A DNA stretch of 9,367 nucleotides from Thermoplasmata archaeon (GTDB lineage: Archaea; Thermoplasmatota; Thermoplasmata; Lutacidiplasmatales; UBA184), in the NCBI GenBank assembly GCA_030042815.1, contig JASHYY010000034.1:1-9367 (forward strand). The letters run 5' to 3'. Shown piece after piece: positions 1 through 7,300 of the stretch. Positions within the stretch are counted from its first letter, which is position 1; each line of letters starts with the position of its first letter. The position numbers and the translations under genes were made by a program. The notes beneath the pieces are model-generated. The model saw only the letters and a list, made by a program, of their open reading frames with translations. It was not told the origin of the DNA and made no database searches.

Positions 1-50
1 AGGTAGGTGAAGTTGAGATACGGACCGATCCGGAACTGGTCGAGCAGCAT
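1..50 (-). CDS. 5' end of a gene running off the left edge; possible metallo-beta-lactamase-fold hydrolase
   Basis: Only the first 16 codons plus two bases are visible, reading leftward from an ATG at 50-48: MLLDQFRIGPYLNFTY. A start with a pattern like 'Q-F-R-I-G-P...N-F-T-Y' resembles the first beta strands of metallo-beta-lactamase-fold hydrolases, which often begin with a short strand, a Gly, and then an Asn/aromatic stretch before the first loop. The metal-binding HxHxDH motif would lie outside the window, so the family call is a guess. That a gene starts here is better supported: a TATA-like element on the same strand is centred 26 bp upstream of the ATG, the spacing expected for a leaderless archaeal transcript. 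No Shine-Dalgarno sequence is visible. It lies 43 bp downstream of the stop of the next minus-strand gene and appears to have its own promoter. Confidence 0.5.
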   Translation of the reverse strand, partial: MLLDQFRIGPYLNFTY

Positions 51-73
51 CGCGCCCCTCGAGCGGGGGACGG

Positions 74-80
74 TATTTGA
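74..80 (-). promoter_or_regulatory. TATA-like box for the left-edge gene
   Basis: Read on the minus strand this is TCAAATA, the only A/T-rich stretch in a very GC-rich 43-bp gap. Its centre is about 26 bp upstream of the ATG at position 50, so transcription would begin at or next to the start codon (leaderless mRNA). This is inferred from position and composition only. Confidence 0.45.
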
Positions 81-93
81 CCTCGGGGGCCGG

Positions 94-1008
94 TCACGCG
101 GGGCCGAGCTCGGTTCCCGCCACGCGGACTCCGGAGACCGCGTCCAGGACCACGCGTCCGTCGGGCCCTTCCGCGTACCAGTACGGAACGTAGAGCAGCA
201 CGAACGGTCCGAGGCGGACATCCTCGTCCGTCGGCGCGATCCGGCGGGTCTCGATCACGAGAGCGCCGCCGTGCTGCTCGGTGTGGTCGACGTGGACCGT
301 GTGCTGGCGACGGATCGCATCGCGGGCGATCGGAGCGGCCTGCGCCTCCGTGATCTGGGGCACGAGACGCTGGTGGGGGCCCTCGACCTCGCCCACGAGC
401 TCCCGGTCGCCGTCGGCCCAGACCTCCGCCCGCCGGGTGAGCGAGTTGACCGCGATGAGCTGCCGCAGGGGCACCGAGGTCCCCCCGTGGGGGGACGGGG
501 GGCGGACCCGGTAGGCGGCCACGTAGAACGGAACGAGCCGCAGCGTGTAGCGCCGCGCCTCCACGCCGGCGATCGTCTCCGCCTCGACGCGCCCGATGCG
601 GGGACGGACCGTGCGCTCTCCTTCCGGAGCCAGCGCGAACGGCGCCTCGAGCGGAGGGCTCACCGCCGACGCGACGGGGTCGTCGTCCGGACCCAGGGGC
701 GACGGGAGGAGGAGCTCCGCGAGCGCCGAGCCGAGGCTCGTCGGGTCGAGCACCTCGATCCCGCGGTCGGCGGCCAGCGCCCGTGCGACCGCCCCCGGCT
801 CGTCGTCGTAGACGACGGTGCGATGGACCGCGTCGGGAGGGAACAGCGCCTGCACCTCCGTCGGGGACCGCGCCGTGGCCACGATCACCACCGCCCGGTG
901 GTCCTTACTCCGGACCGCGAGCGTCGCCTCGTTCCGTGACTCGACCCGGTAGCCCGCGGCTTCCAGCAGACGCCCGAGCACCGAAGACGGGCGAGCGAGC
1001 CGGGCCAT
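94..1008 (-). CDS. Unknown protein: degenerate restriction-endonuclease-like N-domain plus beta-rich C-terminal units
   Basis: 304 aa, cytoplasmic by appearance (no signal peptide or membrane helix). Function unknown. Residues 10-100 read as alpha-beta-beta-alpha-beta: a helix (VLGRLLEAAGY), strands around RVESRNEATLAVRS and AVVIVAT, then TVVYDD, a helix with AVARALAADRGIEVLD, and a final helix. This order resembles Mrr/PD-(D/E)xK nuclease folds, including the closing 'A...GIE(V/L)LD' segment. The position where a nuclease would carry the catalytic E/D-x-K reads VIVA, so it looks catalytically dead. Residues 155-197 and 265-297 share a pattern, 'PF-x-aromatic-x3-Y' followed by a strand ending 'SLTRRAEVW' or 'AVSGVRV', suggesting two related beta units. 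The ATG at 1008 is preferred because a TATA-like box sits 26 bp upstream. The open frame extends much further upstream but overlaps the DUF72 gene and has no such signal. A DNA-binding or scaffold role is possible but unproven. Confidence 0.8.
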   Translation of the reverse strand: MARLARPSSVLGRLLEAAGYRVESRNEATLAVRSKDHRAVVIVATARSPTEVQALFPPDAVHRTVVYDDEPGAVARALAADRGIEVLDPTSLGSALAELLLPSPLGPDDDPVASAVSPPLEAPFALAPEGERTVRPRIGRVEAETIAGVEARRYTLRLVPFYVAAYRVRPPSPHGGTSVPLRQLIAVNSLTRRAEVWADGDRELVGEVEGPHQRLVPQITEAQAAPIARDAIRRQHTVHVDHTEQHGGALVIETRRIAPTDEDVRLGPFVLLYVPYWYAEGPDGRVVLDAVSGVRVAGTELGPA

Positions 1009-1030
1009 CACCCGCTCCACCGGGGGACGG

Positions 1031-1038
1031 GGATATCT
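1031..1038 (-). promoter_or_regulatory. TATA-like box for the 304-aa unknown gene
   Basis: The plus-strand bases GGATATCT contain the palindrome GATATC, centred 26-27 bp upstream of the ATG at 1008. Read on the minus strand, a purine-rich GGAAC-GGAAT stretch lies just upstream of it and could act as a TFB recognition element. The spacing predicts a leaderless transcript. Evidence is position and composition only. Confidence 0.5.
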
Positions 1039-1087
1039 CGATTCCGTTCCTTCGGCCGCGTCGCCCTCCGCCCTCGCGACCGAAGAA

Positions 1088-1100
1088 ACGGCTAAGCCGT
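1088..1100. promoter_or_regulatory. 13-bp perfect palindrome over the DUF72 TATA-like element
   Basis: ACGGCTAAGCCGT is a perfect inverted repeat around a central A at 1094. Its middle, GCTAAG, is centred 26-27 bp upstream of the GTG at 1120, so it probably serves as the TATA element of the DUF72 gene. The purine-rich GAAGAAAC before it fits a TFB recognition element. The symmetry could mark an operator for a dimeric repressor blocking TBP, but symmetry of this length can arise by chance in GC-rich DNA. Confidence 0.4.
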
Positions 1101-1119
1101 GGCACGGCCAGTCGGTCCC

Positions 1120-1950
1120 GTGAGCCGCTACTGGCTGGGCTGCTCCGGCTGGGCATACGACGATTGGGTCGGACCGTTCTACCCGGGCGGAACCCCGCCG
1201 GGGGAGTTCCTCGCACGGTACGCGCGCGTGTTCCGGACGGTGGAGGTCGACTCGAGCTTCTACCGCGCCCCAACGCCGTTCCTCGTTCGGCGCTGGAGCT
1301 CGGTGACCCCGGCCGAGTTCCGCTTCGCCCTCAAGGTTCCGCGCGACGTCACGCACCCCGCCGAGGGGACGGACGGCCGGGCCGTGCTCGTGCGGTTCCT
1401 CGAGAGCCTTGCCCCGATGCGCGAGAGCGGCAAGCTCGGCGCGGTCGTCCTCCAGTTCCCGGCGTCGTTCCGGGGGAGGGAATCCGCGCGGCTCGGGACC
1501 CTGCTCGACTCGGTGCCGCGCGAGTTCCCCCTCGCGGTCGAACTGCGGCACGACTCTTGGTGGTCGGACGAGACGCGCCGGCTCCTCGAGGGGCGCGGCG
1601 CGGCGCTCGTGTGGTCCGTCCTCCCGGGAACGCACGTGCCTCCGTGGGTGACCGGCGATTTCCTGTACGCCCGGTTCATCGGGGATCGAGCGCTCACCCG
1701 CTTCGACCGCGTCCAGCGCAACGGGCGGGCCGACCTCGAGCGAATGCGCGAGCTCTTCGACCGGGAGGGTCGCGCGTCCCACACGGTCTTCGCGTTCTCG
1801 AACAACCATTTCATGGGATTCGGCCCGGGCACGGTCGTCGAGCTCGCGGAGGTGCTCGGAGAACCCTCCCCCGACCTCGGGGGGGCCGCACGCCTCGCGG
1901 GTCAGCGGCGCCTGGGCGACGAGGACGCGCGCGGACCGTCCGGCGGATAG
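1120..1950 (+). CDS. DUF72 (YecE-like) family protein
   Basis: 276 aa from GTG 1120, a TIM-barrel-like family of unknown biochemical role. Family signatures are clear: LGCSGWAYDDW at residues 6-16, VEVDSSFY at 41-48 (usual family form E-[IV]-N/D-S-[ST]-F-Y), FALKVPRDVTH around 70-80, VVLQFPASF at 109-117, AVELRHDSW at 139-147, DFLYARFIG at 180-188 and FAFSNNHFMG at 224-233. Length is slightly above the family norm of about 240-260, owing to a polar tail of about 25 residues after LAEVLG. A GTG at 1099 would add seven residues (MARPVGP), but the later start is preferred: family members begin just before the GxSGW motif, and a TATA-like element lies 26 bp upstream of 1120, whereas nothing suitable precedes 1099. 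It is divergent from the 304-aa unknown gene and 67 bp upstream of the Cdc48 gene, which has its own promoter-like signal. The function cannot be inferred from these neighbours. Confidence 0.93.
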   Translation: MSRYWLGCSGWAYDDWVGPFYPGGTPPGEFLARYARVFRTVEVDSSFYRAPTPFLVRRWSSVTPAEFRFALKVPRDVTHPAEGTDGRAVLVRFLESLAPMRESGKLGAVVLQFPASFRGRESARLGTLLDSVPREFPLAVELRHDSWWSDETRRLLEGRGAALVWSVLPGTHVPPWVTGDFLYARFIGDRALTRFDRVQRNGRADLERMRELFDREGRASHTVFAFSNNHFMGFGPGTVVELAEVLGEPSPDLGGAARLAGQRRLGDEDARGPSGG

Positions 1951-1981
1951 GTCCCCCGCCCGGGCCGCGAGCGGAAGGCAA

Positions 1982-1990
1982 TCCTTTTAG
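1982..1990 (+). promoter_or_regulatory. TATA-like box for the Cdc48 gene
   Basis: TCCTTTTAG is the A/T-rich core of the 67-bp gap after the DUF72 gene. The purine-rich GGAAGGCAA just upstream fits a TFB recognition element. The core is centred about 30 bp before the ATG at 2018, predicting a transcript with a leader of about 4-5 nt or none. No Shine-Dalgarno sequence precedes the ATG, in agreement. Confidence 0.55.
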
Positions 1991-2017
1991 TCCGCTTCCC
2001 GGTCCAAATCTTCGCCG

Positions 2018-4243
2018 ATGAGCGACGCCCTGACCCTGAGGGTCGCCGAGGCGTTCCAGCAGGACATCGGCCTCGGGACCGCCCGCCTCGACGTCCAGAC
2101 GCGGCAGCGGCTCAAGGTCGGGCTCGGCGACATCGTCGAGATCCGGGGCCGCAAGCCGACCCCGGCGATCGTGAGTCGGGCCCAGCCGGACGACGAGGGA
2201 AAGGGGGTCGTCCGGATCGAAGCGGTGGTCCGTCGCAACGCCGGGGTGAGCATCGGCGACCGGGTGACCGTCCAGCGCGTCGACTGCCCCACGGCGGACG
2301 CGATCACGATCGCGCCGATCTACGCGGGCTCGGCGCGGATGGACCTCGGCCCCGGTCTCGAGAGCTTCGTCGCGAAGGCGCTCGCCCGCCGGCCGTTCGT
2401 GCGCGGGGACGTCTTCGTCATCCCGGGGGTCTTCCTCATGGGCGGCTCGCTGCCGTTCATGGTCGTCGCGACGCAACCGAAGGGGATCGTTCAGGTCGCG
2501 CCGTCCACGCTCATCACGATCAAGGAGGAGACGGTCAGCGAGACCGAGGTCGCGGCCCCCCGCGTCTCCTACGAGGACATCGGCGGCCTGAAGGAGAAGC
2601 TCGGGCGCGTCCGGGAGATGATCGAGCTTCCGCTGAAGCACCCCGAGCTGTTCGACCGGCTCGCCATCACGCCGCCGAAGGGCGTCCTCCTCTACGGGCC
2701 CCCGGGGACCGGGAAGACGCTCATCGCGAAGGCCGTCGCGAACGAGGCCGGCGCCCACTTCATCGGCATCCAGGGACCCGAGATCATCTCGAAGTACTAC
2801 GGCGAGAGCGAGAAGGAGCTCCGCGAGAAGTTCGAGGAGGCCGAGAAGAACGCGCCGAGCGTGATCTTCATCGACGAGCTCGACTCGATCGCCCCGCGGC
2901 GCGACGAGGTCGTCGGCGAGGTCGAGCGGCGTGTGGTCGCCCAGCTCCTCACCCTGATGGACGGACTCTCCGGGCGCGGGAACGTCATCGTGATCGCCGC
3001 GACGAACCGCGAGGAGGCGATCGACCCGGCCCTCCGGCGTCCCGGCCGCTTCGACCGGGAGATCGAGATCGGGGTTCCGACCCAGGAAGGACGCCTCGAG
3101 ATCCTGCAGATCCACACGCGCGGCATGCCGATCGACGGGAGCGACCGCGACCGGGAGCGGATCCTGAAGGAGCTGAGCGCCCAGAGCCACGGGTTCGTCG
3201 GCGCCGACCTCTCCTCGCTCGCGCGCGAGGCGGCGATGCGCGCGCTGCGTCGGTACCTGCCCGAGATCGACTTCGACCAACCCATCCCGCTCTCGCTGCT
3301 CGAGCGGATGAAGGTCACGGAGACCGACTTCCGTGAGGCGCTGAAGCAGATCGAACCGTCGAGCCTGCGCGACGTCGCGGTCGAGGTGCCGACCACGCGG
3401 TGGGACGAGGTCGGGGGGGTCGAGCGGGTCCGCCGCATCCTGGAGGAGTCCGTGGAGCTGCCGTTCAAGAATCCGCAGGTCTACCGCCACATCGGGATCG
3501 AGCCGCCCCGCGGCATCCTCCTCTACGGACCTCCGGGCGTCGGTAAGACCCTGCTCGCGAAGGCCGCCGCCACCGAGAGCCAGGCGAACTTCATCTCGGT
3601 GAAGGGACCCGAGGTGATGAGCAAGTGGGTCGGCGAGAGCGAGAAGGCGGTCCGGATGATCTTCAAGAAGGCCCGCCAGGCCTCGCCGTCGATCGTGTTC
3701 ATCGACGAGATCGACTCGATCGCCCCGCGTCGCGGCCTCCAGACGTCGAGCGGCGTGACCGAGCGGATCGTCAACCAGCTCCTCACGTCGATCGATGGGC
3801 TTGAGAGCCTCGAGCGCGTGCTCGTCATCGCCGCGACGAACCGCCCGGACATCGTGGACGAGGCGCTCCTGCGCACGGGCCGCTTCGACCGGCTCCTTTA
3901 CGTCGAGCCGCCGACCACCGCCGGCCGGCTCGAGATCCTCAAGGTCCACACGCGAAAGATGCCGCTCGCGGACGACGTCGACCTCCCCGCGCTCGCGACC
4001 CGGACGGAGGGGTACGTCGGCAGCGACCTCGCCGCGCTCTGCCGCGAGGCGGGACTCACCGCAATCCGCGAGAACCTGAAGGCCGCGAAGGTCACGCGGT
4101 CGCACTTCGACGCCGCGCTGCGGCAGGTGCACGCGTCGTGCGACCCGGAGAGCCTCAAGTTCTACGAGGAGTTCGAAAAGCACCTCGCGCGCGACCGGTC
4201 CGCCCGACGGCGCGAGGAACCGGTCGAGGCGATCTACCGGTAG
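2018..4243 (+). CDS. Cdc48/VAT family AAA ATPase (p97-like unfoldase)
   Basis: 741 aa, close to the archaeal VAT length of about 745. The family forms hexamers that use ATP to thread and unfold proteins in the cytoplasm, often feeding the 20S proteasome. The N-domain spans roughly residues 1-185 (double-psi barrel plus second subdomain). The D1 AAA module has Walker A GPPGTGKT at 227-234, Walker B VIFIDELD at 282-289, pore loop KYYGESE from 259, sensor Asn330, and arginine fingers at R341 and R344. The D2 module has Walker A GPPGVGKT at 504-511, Walker B IVFIDEID at 559-566, pore loop KWVGESE from 536, sensor Asn608, and fingers R619 and R622. All catalytic residues are intact in both rings. 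The D1 pore loop has two tyrosines, as in archaeal VAT and unlike eukaryotic p97. The protein ends Ile-Tyr-Arg, an HbYX-type proteasome-docking tail. ATG 2018 follows a promoter-like element with almost no leader. Confidence 0.98.
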   Translation: MSDALTLRVAEAFQQDIGLGTARLDVQTRQRLKVGLGDIVEIRGRKPTPAIVSRAQPDDEGKGVVRIEAVVRRNAGVSIGDRVTVQRVDCPTADAITIAPIYAGSARMDLGPGLESFVAKALARRPFVRGDVFVIPGVFLMGGSLPFMVVATQPKGIVQVAPSTLITIKEETVSETEVAAPRVSYEDIGGLKEKLGRVREMIELPLKHPELFDRLAITPPKGVLLYGPPGTGKTLIAKAVANEAGAHFIGIQGPEIISKYYGESEKELREKFEEAEKNAPSVIFIDELDSIAPRRDEVVGEVERRVVAQLLTLMDGLSGRGNVIVIAATNREEAIDPALRRPGRFDREIEIGVPTQEGRLEILQIHTRGMPIDGSDRDRERILKELSAQSHGFVGADLSSLAREAAMRALRRYLPEIDFDQPIPLSLLERMKVTETDFREALKQIEPSSLRDVAVEVPTTRWDEVGGVERVRRILEESVELPFKNPQVYRHIGIEPPRGILLYGPPGVGKTLLAKAAATESQANFISVKGPEVMSKWVGESEKAVRMIFKKARQASPSIVFIDEIDSIAPRRGLQTSSGVTERIVNQLLTSIDGLESLERVLVIAATNRPDIVDEALLRTGRFDRLLYVEPPTTAGRLEILKVHTRKMPLADDVDLPALATRTEGYVGSDLAALCREAGLTAIRENLKAAKVTRSHFDAALRQVHASCDPESLKFYEEFEKHLARDRSARRREEPVEAIYR

Positions 4244-4245
4244 GG

Positions 4246-4276
4246 TTCGCCGGAGACTACGGCCCACTCCGGCGAA
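4246..4276 (+). terminator. Perfect 10-bp inverted repeat; candidate terminator hairpin or operator
   Basis: TTCGCCGGAG at 4246-4255 pairs exactly with CTCCGGCGAA at 4267-4276, around an 11-nt loop. It begins two bases after the Cdc48 stop codon and ends seven bases before the TATA core of the surface-protein gene. As RNA it would form a strong GC-rich stem at the end of the Cdc48 message. No T-run follows, so it is not a typical archaeal poly-T terminator. It could instead protect the 3' end, or act as a DNA operator next to the downstream promoter. Confidence 0.5.
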
Positions 4277-4290
4277 AGCAAGCTATAAGT
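4274..4290 (+). promoter_or_regulatory. Promoter (BRE plus TATA box) of the surface-protein gene
   Basis: GAAAGCAAGC followed by TATAAGT is the best archaeal promoter match in the window. The TATA core at 4284-4289 predicts a start of transcription near 4312-4314. That gives a leader of about 34-43 nt, unlike the leaderless arrangement suggested for the other genes here. The BRE-like purines overlap the last bases of the upstream inverted repeat. Confidence 0.65.
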
Positions 4291-4314
4291 AGTGAGGCAA
4301 GGTTCGGCGCGCCG

Positions 4315-4344
4315 CCCCCGATAGGGGGAGACCCCAACAAGGAG
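4315..4344 (+). promoter_or_regulatory. Structured leader with Shine-Dalgarno site for the surface-protein gene
   Basis: The predicted leader holds CCCCC at 4315-4319, GGGGG at 4324-4328 and CCCC at 4332-4335. The G-run can pair with the upstream C-run (4-nt GATA loop) or with the downstream one (3-nt AGA loop), but not both. AAGGAG at 4339-4344 is the only clear Shine-Dalgarno sequence found before a gene in this window. It sits 2 nt before GTG 4347 and 11 nt before GTG 4356. The second spacing is nearer to usual values and favours the later start. Confidence 0.5.
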
Positions 4345-4346
4345 AT

Positions 4347-7300
4347 GTGAAACAGGTGGCCCGCCCAGTGTACCGAGCCGCCTTCTGGACCCTGGTCGTG
4401 GTGTTGCTGGCGAGCTCCCTCGCCAGCCTCCCGATGGTCCGGGGGGCTACGTCGAACTATGCGCTGACTGGTGTCATCACGCAACCGGACGGAGCGGACG
4501 TCCCCGCCGGCGTGCAGGTGCAGCTGATCTCGCAAGCGACCGGCACCGTGTACACGACCACGACGAGTCTCGGCGGGGCCTACTCGTTCACGAGCTCGAG
4601 CACCTCGGGCGGACTCGCACCGGGGTACTGGGGTCTCTACGTGCCCCCACAGACCAACACGTCGTTCACGTCGACGACGGGCCCGTGCAAGCCGTGCGCG
4701 GCGCTCCCGGTCGACCAGAACGCTTCGTTCACGTTCTACAGCGCGAGCGCCCTCACGTCGACCAGCGGACCCGCTCCCGCCGTCACGAACGTCCTGATCC
4801 TCGCGTACAACGCGACCCTGACCGGGACGGTCTCGTCGGGCGGGACCCCGCTCCCCGGCGCGTCGGTCCAGCTCCTGGCTCCGACCTACAACGGCGTCGT
4901 GCTCGTCAACACGACGAGCAACCTCTCGACGACGAGCCCCGGGACCTACTCGCTCAAGGTACCGTTCGGAACCTGGGTGCTGCAGTCGACCGAACCCGGC
5001 TCCTCGCCGAACTACGTTAACTCGACCCTCGTGACGATCGCGAGCCGCACCCCGGCCGCGGTCAACCCGAACGTCCAGCGCTATCTGGTCTCGGGCCGCA
5101 TCCTCCAGGAGAGCGGGAGCCCGATCCTGAGCTCGGGGAACGCCACGCTCTTCGACCCGGCGAACGGGGACATCTTCTCGCGATCCCTGCCCGCGGGCGG
5201 CTACTACCAGCTCGGCACGTACCCCTCGAACTTCGTGAGCGGAAGCCACACCGTCGACGTCTTCCTCTCCGGGGTCGGCTACGCGACGACCTGGTACCCG
5301 CTCACGGTGTCCGGTCCGACGCCGGCGACGCAGAACGTCAGGGTCCCGACCCTGACCACGGCGCAGCGCGGCAGCTACCTGACGACGCTCGACCTCTCCG
5401 GATTCAGCGTGGACTCGGGCACCGGGACGCTCTACGTCAACACGACGGAGAACCTGGGGAACAACACCGTCCTGCCGTACCTCCCGAACGCGACGGTCGG
5501 GCAGCTGTGGACCCAGCTCGGACTGGACTTCGCGCACGCGGCGAGCTTCCCCGAGGCCGACATCTCGAGCGTCTACAACTGGGAGAACCTCTCGGGGCCG
5601 TTCTTCCCGGCCGTCCAGGCGGGCGCCGCGATCAACTCGACCGCCTTCCTCGGCCCGACGGCTCCCCAGACGCTCTCCTACGAGAACTCGGGCTGCACGG
5701 GCACGTGCGACGCGTCGAGCACCGGGAACCTGACGCTCGGGTGGTCGAACTCCTATCTGCTCAACGGAACGCTCTACAAGAACAGCTCGACGTACACGAT
5801 GACGTTCGGGTTCAAGCACCCCGTCAGCGCGGACGCCTACAACTACACGGTCGCCCTGCCGTCCGGTTACGTCCTGGAAGCGGACACGACCGTCCCCTCC
5901 GACGCGCGGCTCGTCGCGGCGGGTCCCGGCGGGACGTGGACGAAGTTCACGCTCGTCTCCCTGCCGAGCCCGACGCCGGCCGGGTCGTTCACCTTCACGT
6001 TCGTCCGATATTCGGCCCTGACCGCGATCGTGAACGCGACGGTCTCTAACTTCGCCTTCTCGAGCCACAACGTGCTCAACTCGACCAACGGCAACTACAC
6101 GGTCCAGGTCGGTGTGGGCGAGAACGTCACCTGGAGCGCGCTCAACACGATCTATCCGGCCGGGTCGAACGGCACGAAGTTCGCCTGGGCGTTCGGGGAC
6201 AGCATCACCCAGAACGTCACCACCGCCACGACCTACCACTACTACACGACCGCGACCACCGGCACGACCCCCCTTACGGGAACGCTGACGGTCACGAGCT
6301 CGGGCGGCCTCCACGACACGACCAAGTTCTACGTGTGGGTCTCCGACGCGACGCCGACCGCCGGCATCGCCTGGAACGCCACGGCGGCCGAGAACCGGTC
6401 GGCGGCGGGGAGTCCGTACGTCTTCGTGAACTGGAGCCGGGTGCTGCAGTTCAACGCGACCGCGAGCTCGGCCCTCATCAACCCGGCGGGCGTCCCGGGC
6501 AATATCTCGGTCGCGTCGTACAGCCTGTCGGCCTGGGGTGGGTTCAAGACGACGATCGCGAACTACTCGGTCGCTTCGGGGAGCTCGTTCCTCGCGTTCC
6601 AGAACGTGAGCTACCAGTTCCTCGGCGCGGGCAGCTACCTCTCGAGCGGGCGGGTCTCGGGGAACGCGGTCACGTTCCTCGGCTGGCAGTACAACCTCAC
6701 GCTGACCGTCTGGTCGAGCACGGGGCAGAAGGCGAGCGCGACCCTCGTCATCCTCGTGAACGACACGGAGAAGCCGATCTCGGCGTTCCAGCTCCTGAAC
6801 CCCTCGGGGAAGGTCGTCTCGGGCACCGGCCTCATCGCCGGCTCGAACCTCTCCGCGAAGGTGCTCTTGAATGGGGCGAACGCGAGCGACCCGCACAACG
6901 GCTCGATCACCAAGTACTACTGGCTGGTGACGAACTCCGCGAACTCGTCGATCCACCTCGGGGTCAACGTGACCTCCGTGCGACCGTACCCGTCGGTCTG
7001 GCTCTACTCGAGCACGACCGCCTACACGGTGAACCTGACGGTCACCGACCGCAACGGGAACACCGGGTACGCGACCCAGTCGCTGACGGTCTCGGTCAAC
7101 CAGAGCACGACGCCGATCATGGCCGCGAACAACCTGACCGCCCCGACGAAGTTCACCGCGGGCACGTCGTACACGTTCTGGGTGAACGTGACGACCGGCG
7201 GCGGGACGAAGTCGGTCGCGACGGACGTCCAGGTCGCCTGGTACACCACGACGCCCGGCGGCTCGGGAAAGAACCTGATCGGGGGGTCCCCCGCCTCGGT

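Noticed and set aside
7..939. 310-codon plus-strand open frame opposite the 304-aa unknown gene
   Set aside because: The translation is Arg/Asp/Gly-rich without plausible secondary structure, while the minus-strand protein has ordered hydrophobic and polar segments and a well-placed TATA-like box.
1932..1942. 11-bp palindrome CGGACCGTCCG near the DUF72 stop
   Set aside because: It is short and inside coding sequence with no adjacent signal; chance occurrence is likely in GC-rich codons.
1811..4267. Long minus-strand open frame opposite the Cdc48 gene
   Set aside because: The plus strand encodes an unmistakable AAA ATPase with all motifs. The antisense translation is low-complexity Arg/Asp/Leu.
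4345..4350. ATGTGA start-stop minimal frame directly after the Shine-Dalgarno site
   Set aside because: The ATG directly abuts GGAG, too close for initiation, so it is probably a chance overlap with GTG 4347. Worth remembering only if ribosome profiling shows a stall here.
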